Of a DNA stretch of 64,000 nucleotides, positions 59,051 through 64,000 are shown piece after piece (the first letter of the stretch is position 1; the number at the start of each line of letters is the position of its first letter). Origin of the DNA: Capitella teleta (taxonomy: Eukaryota > Annelida > Polychaeta > Capitellidae); assembly GCA_000328365.1 (NCBI GenBank), contig KB295185.1, positions 79,065-143,064 of the forward strand, in the 5' to 3' direction. The position numbers and the translations under genes were made by a program. Below the pieces are notes generated by a model. That model ran no database searches. It worked only from the letters and a program-made list of their open reading frames with translations, and had not been told where the DNA came from.

Positions 59051-62000
59051 ACTCCCCTTTTGAGGTTACAAGTGCTATCATTGTCTGTAGGGTCAATGAC
59101 CTGCAGAGGTATGGCTCGGTTTTGTGTCCAAGGTACAATTTAAATCATTATCATTTCTCAGCCTTAGAATGAGGTCAATCTCATCATAATCTCATCGGTT
59201 TACACTTCTTTAAGAACTCGAGTACGGAAACAAAGTCACTGGTGGCAGTTTTTGGCTCAACTGGTTCTTGTTTTTCTTTTAAAGTGGCATTAATGGAGTA
59301 ATTGTTTGACTGCCGGCGATCGGTAGGACCAACTTGCAACAACAGGGGTCTAATGAGTGAAGTGGAAAACAAAATCGCACCAAGAGGACCAGTCATCAGA
59401 AGGAAATACAATCGAAGGAGCAAGGGCTGCTGATACGGCGGAAACTGGCACACTAGGCGTAGCAAGATTCGGTTGATCATTACTTGGTCTCTTAGGACCT
59501 CTAGGTATAAGCGTGGGCAGGTAGGATTCTTCAACAACGGGGATTGGCTTGGCTTCAGAACTAACATAATCAAAAGTTGTTTGGGTTTTCAACGGCGGAT
59601 GGGGGTTTATCTCATCATAAGGTTTACTCTCTGGAATTTCTCGCACATTTCTTTGATTTATACGGACTACGTTGCCAGTATCTAACTCGATAACACGGAG
59701 GGCACCACCATATGATGATATCACCTGATATCCTGGCTGCCAACGAGTCTCACCCTTTTTAGGATTTAAGATACGTACAGAGACAAAAGTCCCTGGTGGT
59801 AGGCGTTTGGCTCTACTGGGTTCATTTTCTCTATAAGTTTCTTTTTGCTTAGAGCGGTATTCACGAAGTATTCGTTCAGCTAATCGAATGGCCTGTAATC
59901 TCTCTCCTTCTTCCTGGGAAGAGGGATTGGCACGTGGCAACCTAGGTTTTTGACCAAAGACTGCTTGATAAGGGCTAATTCCTGCCTGACCCTGTGTAAT
60001 GCGATAAGCATATAATGCGGAGGCTAAATATTCGGTCCACTTCCGGGGATTACCACCAGTCAATTTTAACAACAGCTTCTGAATAGTACCATTGAATCGT
60101 TCTGTCATGCCGTTGCATTGGGGGTGATACGGGGCGTTAGTCTGTGAGATATGCCAAACTCTCTAAACCAATTCTCGAAATTAGAACTTGTCATTTCTCC
60201 TCCATTGTCACTAATGAGATAACGTGGAACTCCATAACGAGCAACAATGTTGTATATGAACGCCTCCTGAACAGTATCTGCCTTTTTAGATGCTATGGGA
60301 ATTGCCTCACACCACCCCGAAAGGTGATCCACACACGTTAAAAGATATTGTCTACCTCTGCGATCTCGAGGGAAAGGGCCTACTAAGTCAATCCCCCATG
60401 TATGGAACGGAGCAGGCGGGACAGGAACAGTACCACGAGGATGTGCAGGATGGTTTGGCGATAAGCTGTTACATAGTACACAATGTCTTATGTAGTCTTT
60501 GATATGTTGTCGCATACCGGGCCAAACATAATGTTCCTGTACCCTAGCTAAGGTCTTGAGAAAAGCAGCATGACCTACGTCTGCATGACAGCGATCAATC
60601 ACTTGCTGACGAAACTGCTGAGGCAGTAACAAACGCAGGTATCGGCCTGCATTGCGACTTGGTTCGGCCATAGTAAAGATAAGGCTACCTTGCACAATAT
60701 ATGGGGACTCGTCCGTTTCCTGAGATGCTTCCACGTAAGCATCACAAAATTGCTCTTTTTGACGGCGTGCAAGATCATGGAGATCAATTCTATCAGTAAC
60801 CCAAACATCGGGAATGTCTGCTGGCACGACAACAGGTGTTGGAGTGGAGGGTTCAATGGCGGCTATTCGAGATAACATATCAGCACGGATATTTAATTTT
60901 CCAGGGTGGTACAAAATTGGAGCTTGAAACTATTGTATTTGTTGCGACCAACGAGAAATTTTGGATGATCTAATCTCGGACTGAAAGAGACTTCGTAGGG
61001 GTTTATGGTCTGTATGGATTTCGAACTTGGCACCCCATAGATAAGCATGGAATTTCTTTAATGCATAAATGATAGCATAGGCTTCTTTTTCAATGGTCGC
61101 CCAATTCAACTGTGCTCCAGACAATTTGTGAGATAGATAGCTAATGACTCGTTCAACACCTTCGTTATCCTTTTGGACCAGGATAGCACCCACAGCTTTG
61201 TTTGAGGCATCAGTGTAAAGAATATAAGGCTTGGAAACATCAGGATGAACAAGGATTGGAGATTGCGTCAGAGCGGTTTTAAGTGCATCAAAGGCCTCCT
61301 GTTGTTCAGATCCCCACCTGAACGGTTCTCGAGACTTGGTCAAGTCAGTTAGAGGCGCAGCCAGGGTCGCGAAACCTGTGATGAATTGCCGATAATAACC
61401 TGCCATGCCTAAGAATGACCGAACTGATGTGAGATCTTTCGGAGGACCAAGCGTCTTAATAGCCTCTACTCGATCGGATATGGGTTTAATTCCGTCAGCG
61501 CTAACAGAATGTCCCAATAAATCGATTTGTGATAAGCCGAAATGACACTTAGATGGTTTAAGTTGTAATCCTGATTCACGAAGACGCTTAAAGACTTGTT
61601 CCAAATGCTGAGCATGTTCCTTGGGGTTTCGGGAAAATATCACTATATCGTCTAAATATACCATCGCCCAATAAGACCAGACAAAACCTTATTCATTGCT
61701 CGGTGAAAAATAGCAGGTGCATTGGTGAGTCCAAAGGGCATCCGAACAAACTCAAAAAGTCCTAAATGACAAGAGAATGCTGTACGACTAATAGAAGAGT
61801 CTGCCATAGGGACCTGCCAATATCCAGAGCGCAAATCCAAAGTGCTAAATATCTTAGACCCAGCAACTTGATCAAAAACATCTTGAATAAGTGGAAGGGG
61901 ATGAGCATCCTTTCGAGGGATTGCATTAATTTTTCGGTAATCGACGCAAAAACGAGTAGTGCCATCTTTCTTCGGTGCTAATGTAATAGGAGACGCCCAG

Positions 62001-64000
62001 GCAGAATCACTTGGCCGAATGATTCCGTCCCGTAACATCTCCGTTACACAATCTTCAACTTTCTGTCTCTCCAGTAAAGGCATACGATAAGAAGGTTGTT
62101 TAATAGGCGGGTGGTCACCTGTATCAATCACTGCTGGCGGTAGGGATCGAGCTACATTAACCGGCATCGCCTTAACACTAAAGATATCGCGATAAGCATC
62201 AATAACATCATTTACCACTGCCTGAGGAGCACGTGGTATACAGGAAACAGCAACAACAGAAAAAACAACTTTTCTCAACGGTTTGCATTGGAAACTTTTG
62301 ATTTCCCAAAGTGAGCAACCCGTTCTTGAAATCAATAACAGCAGAGCGACATAGATCCGAACCGATTAAAATATCGACTCCTAATGATTCACAAACAAGG
62401 ACTTCAATCGGAAGTCCAGCAAGTCTAACATTACACATCCCACGAATTGGCAATTCATGATTGGTTATAGACATTAACTTTGGGGCGGGATATAGAGGGG
62501 TTAAACGAGGTAATCGATTATACACAGTTACATCAATGAGAGTATGGGTGGATCCAGTATCTACAAGTGCAGTTGTCTGCACTCCACTAATATCCAGACG
62601 GATCCTAGGCCGTCCGTCTGCATCACTCGTTCTACAGGTTTGATAACAGCGTCCTGTTACCTCGGCTGTAGAGTTATCTAGTTTCCCGACTTAGGGATAG
62701 CTTGGGATTTCTTGGGGCAATCAAATAACCAATGGCTTCCGCCACAATAACAAGGTGACCTCGGCGGTCCAGCTCTACAATTCTTAAATGTATGACCCGG
62801 CCTTCGGCATCTATGGCATGTTTGCCCAGAAGCGTTCTGGTGCATGGTTTTGACAGGAGGTACACTAGTGTTTTTAGTTCGGCATTCTCTAGAAAAATGC
62901 CCTGACTTTCCGCATCTAAAGCATGAATAATTTGACTTAGGAGTAGGTTTGGTTTCGGCCTTAGCTAAAGCTGCTATTTGGGCATTAGTTTCCTTTTGCA
63001 TGTTAACTAGATCGGTTACGACTACGGATAATGCTGAAACTTGGGGATTTTCATATTTATCAATTGCATGCACCTTGCTAATCTTACGAGGTCTTAGTAA
63101 ATCATCGTCTTGATAATGCCGCCTAACTTCCTTAACAACTTCCAGTAAGGTTCTCAATTTCTTTCTAGCAACACTTTTAGCCATATCTCTATCAGATAAC
63201 CCACTCAAAAATGTACGGATCAAGGATGTTTGATCTAACGGTAAAGCTTGATACGCCTCATTAAAGGGAGGGAGAACTGGTTGAAAATGGACTTTGAGTC
63301 GTTATTTGATGCACCAAAGATGATTCTTATGCCTGGCCCACACAAGGAATATCATCGCTAACGATTTCGCGGGAGATACATTGCTAATTAGGCGTGACGT
63401 CAGTCGCTGTGATGAAACACCGAGTTCCCCATCTTTTACAATGGGCCTCGTCATATCAGCGTGTCCTGTGACTAAACCCCTGGATATTTTTTTATTTTCT
63501 TTTCGGAAATAGATAGAATAATCATTTTGCCACCAGTCAGGTGCAAACAAAAAATATTTTTCGCTATTTTAACAGTAAAAAGGTCAGCCAGAGTGCACCA
63601 CGCATGCGCTTTCGTTTCGTAAACAACAAAGATGTCCTTTTATGGCGAAGATGCTCTGCTCTGATTGGCTGAAATCGATAGCTTCACGAGGGGAACGGAA
63701 CCAATCAGCCATCAGCCAAACCAAGCCATCAGCTGACGTTTGCCTCCTATACTTCGCAATGGAGGCCATTCTCCCATAGGCGCAATGCTAACCCCGATAT
63801 TCGGAATGCATTATTTCCTTACGCTTGCATCCAGGCATGGTGTTCTTGGCACGGAATGCTATCAATTGGTGCTATGAGTCAATAGAACATCACTTAAAAT
63901 TCAGTTCCCCATCCCTTTAAGAAGGACCTCAAAAGTAGTTATGTAATTATACAACCCCTCCCCGGGACGTTGCTCTAATCTATCCAAGGCTTCTTTCTGC
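59051..64000 (-). mobile_element. Ty3/gypsy retrotransposon, nearly full pol, running off the window
   Basis: Minus-strand parts from right to left: Gag (continuing past 64000), zinc-knuckle region (about 62940-62700: CFRCGKSGHFSREC, CHRCRRPGHTFKNC), protease (about 62582-62450, ALVDTGSTHTLID), reverse transcriptase (62335-61650, TLDLRSGYWQVPM and MVYLDDIVIFSRNPKEHAQH), RNase H (about 61240-60930, ILYTDASNKAVGAILVQ), integrase (60914-60105 with SDNGGEMTSS, and 60108-59350 with MTERFNGTIQKLLLKLTGGN). An A/G-rich tract at 59061-59053 on the minus strand suggests the 3' LTR starts at 59051. Broken at a few points but otherwise long-framed, so probably the youngest of the three gypsy elements here. 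The TTAA element copy 3 is inserted in its gag region. Confidence 0.88.
63265..63916 (-). mobile_element. TTAA-flanked terminal-inverted-repeat element, copy 3 (652 bp), inside the gypsy gag region
   Basis: Flanked by TTAA at 63261-63264 and 63917-63920; ends AGGGAGGGAGAACTG and CAGTTCCCCATCCCT match copies 1 and 2 in reverse orientation. Internal deletions make it 40 bp shorter. It is younger than the gypsy element it interrupts. Confidence 0.9.

Overview
The window is a piece of an animal genome, most likely a non-arthropod invertebrate. Genes are intron-containing and encode metazoan families: a Fasciclin-2/NCAM-type adhesion molecule, a Zasp/PDLIM-type PDZ protein and tetraspanins. The interstitial telomere-type repeat is TTAGGG. 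Most introns in the adhesion and tetraspanin genes are only about 46-60 bp. Intergenic DNA is crowded with LINEs, Ty3/gypsy fossils, Tc1 remnants, tRNA-derived SINEs, short inverted-repeat elements and microsatellites. I do not name a species.

Layout. 0.64-3.2 kb: 3' part of a Fasciclin-2-like gene (+). 5.6-11.7 kb: complete-looking Zasp-like gene (+). 12.3-13.3 kb: inverted-repeat element. 14.0-16.5 kb: a TTAA-flanked 692-bp element (copy 1) beside a LINE fragment. 16.5-25 kb: gene-poor DNA with three unrecognised coding-looking stretches on the minus strand, an (AT)n tract and a ~360-bp tandem array. 25.7-30.3 kb: two CR1-like LINEs (-), one split by copy 2 of the TTAA element. 30.4-37.5 kb and 41.1-53.7 kb: two copies of a tandem segmental duplication, each with a complete 8-exon tetraspanin gene of 296 aa. 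Between them lie a gypsy fossil and a SINE. The second copy is enlarged by a 56-bp tandem array, a 309-bp retroposon-like insert and a Ty3/gypsy element that itself holds a LINE fragment and an assembly gap. 53.7-59 kb: gene-free DNA with interstitial telomere repeat, (ATT)n, and a 9-bp-based minisatellite. 59-64 kb: a Ty3/gypsy element (-) running off the window and carrying copy 3 of the TTAA element.

The four host genes do not form a pathway. Two concern cell surface or adhesion (Fasciclin-2-like, tetraspanins) and one the actin/Z-disc scaffold (Zasp-like). The most interesting signal is the tetraspanin pair: by hand alignment the coding exons, especially the large extracellular loop, differ more between copies than the tiny introns between them. 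That is the reverse of the usual pattern and suggests diversifying selection or exon-specific exchange. Exon coordinates were deduced by eye from GT/AG sites, frame continuity and family similarity; no searches were run.
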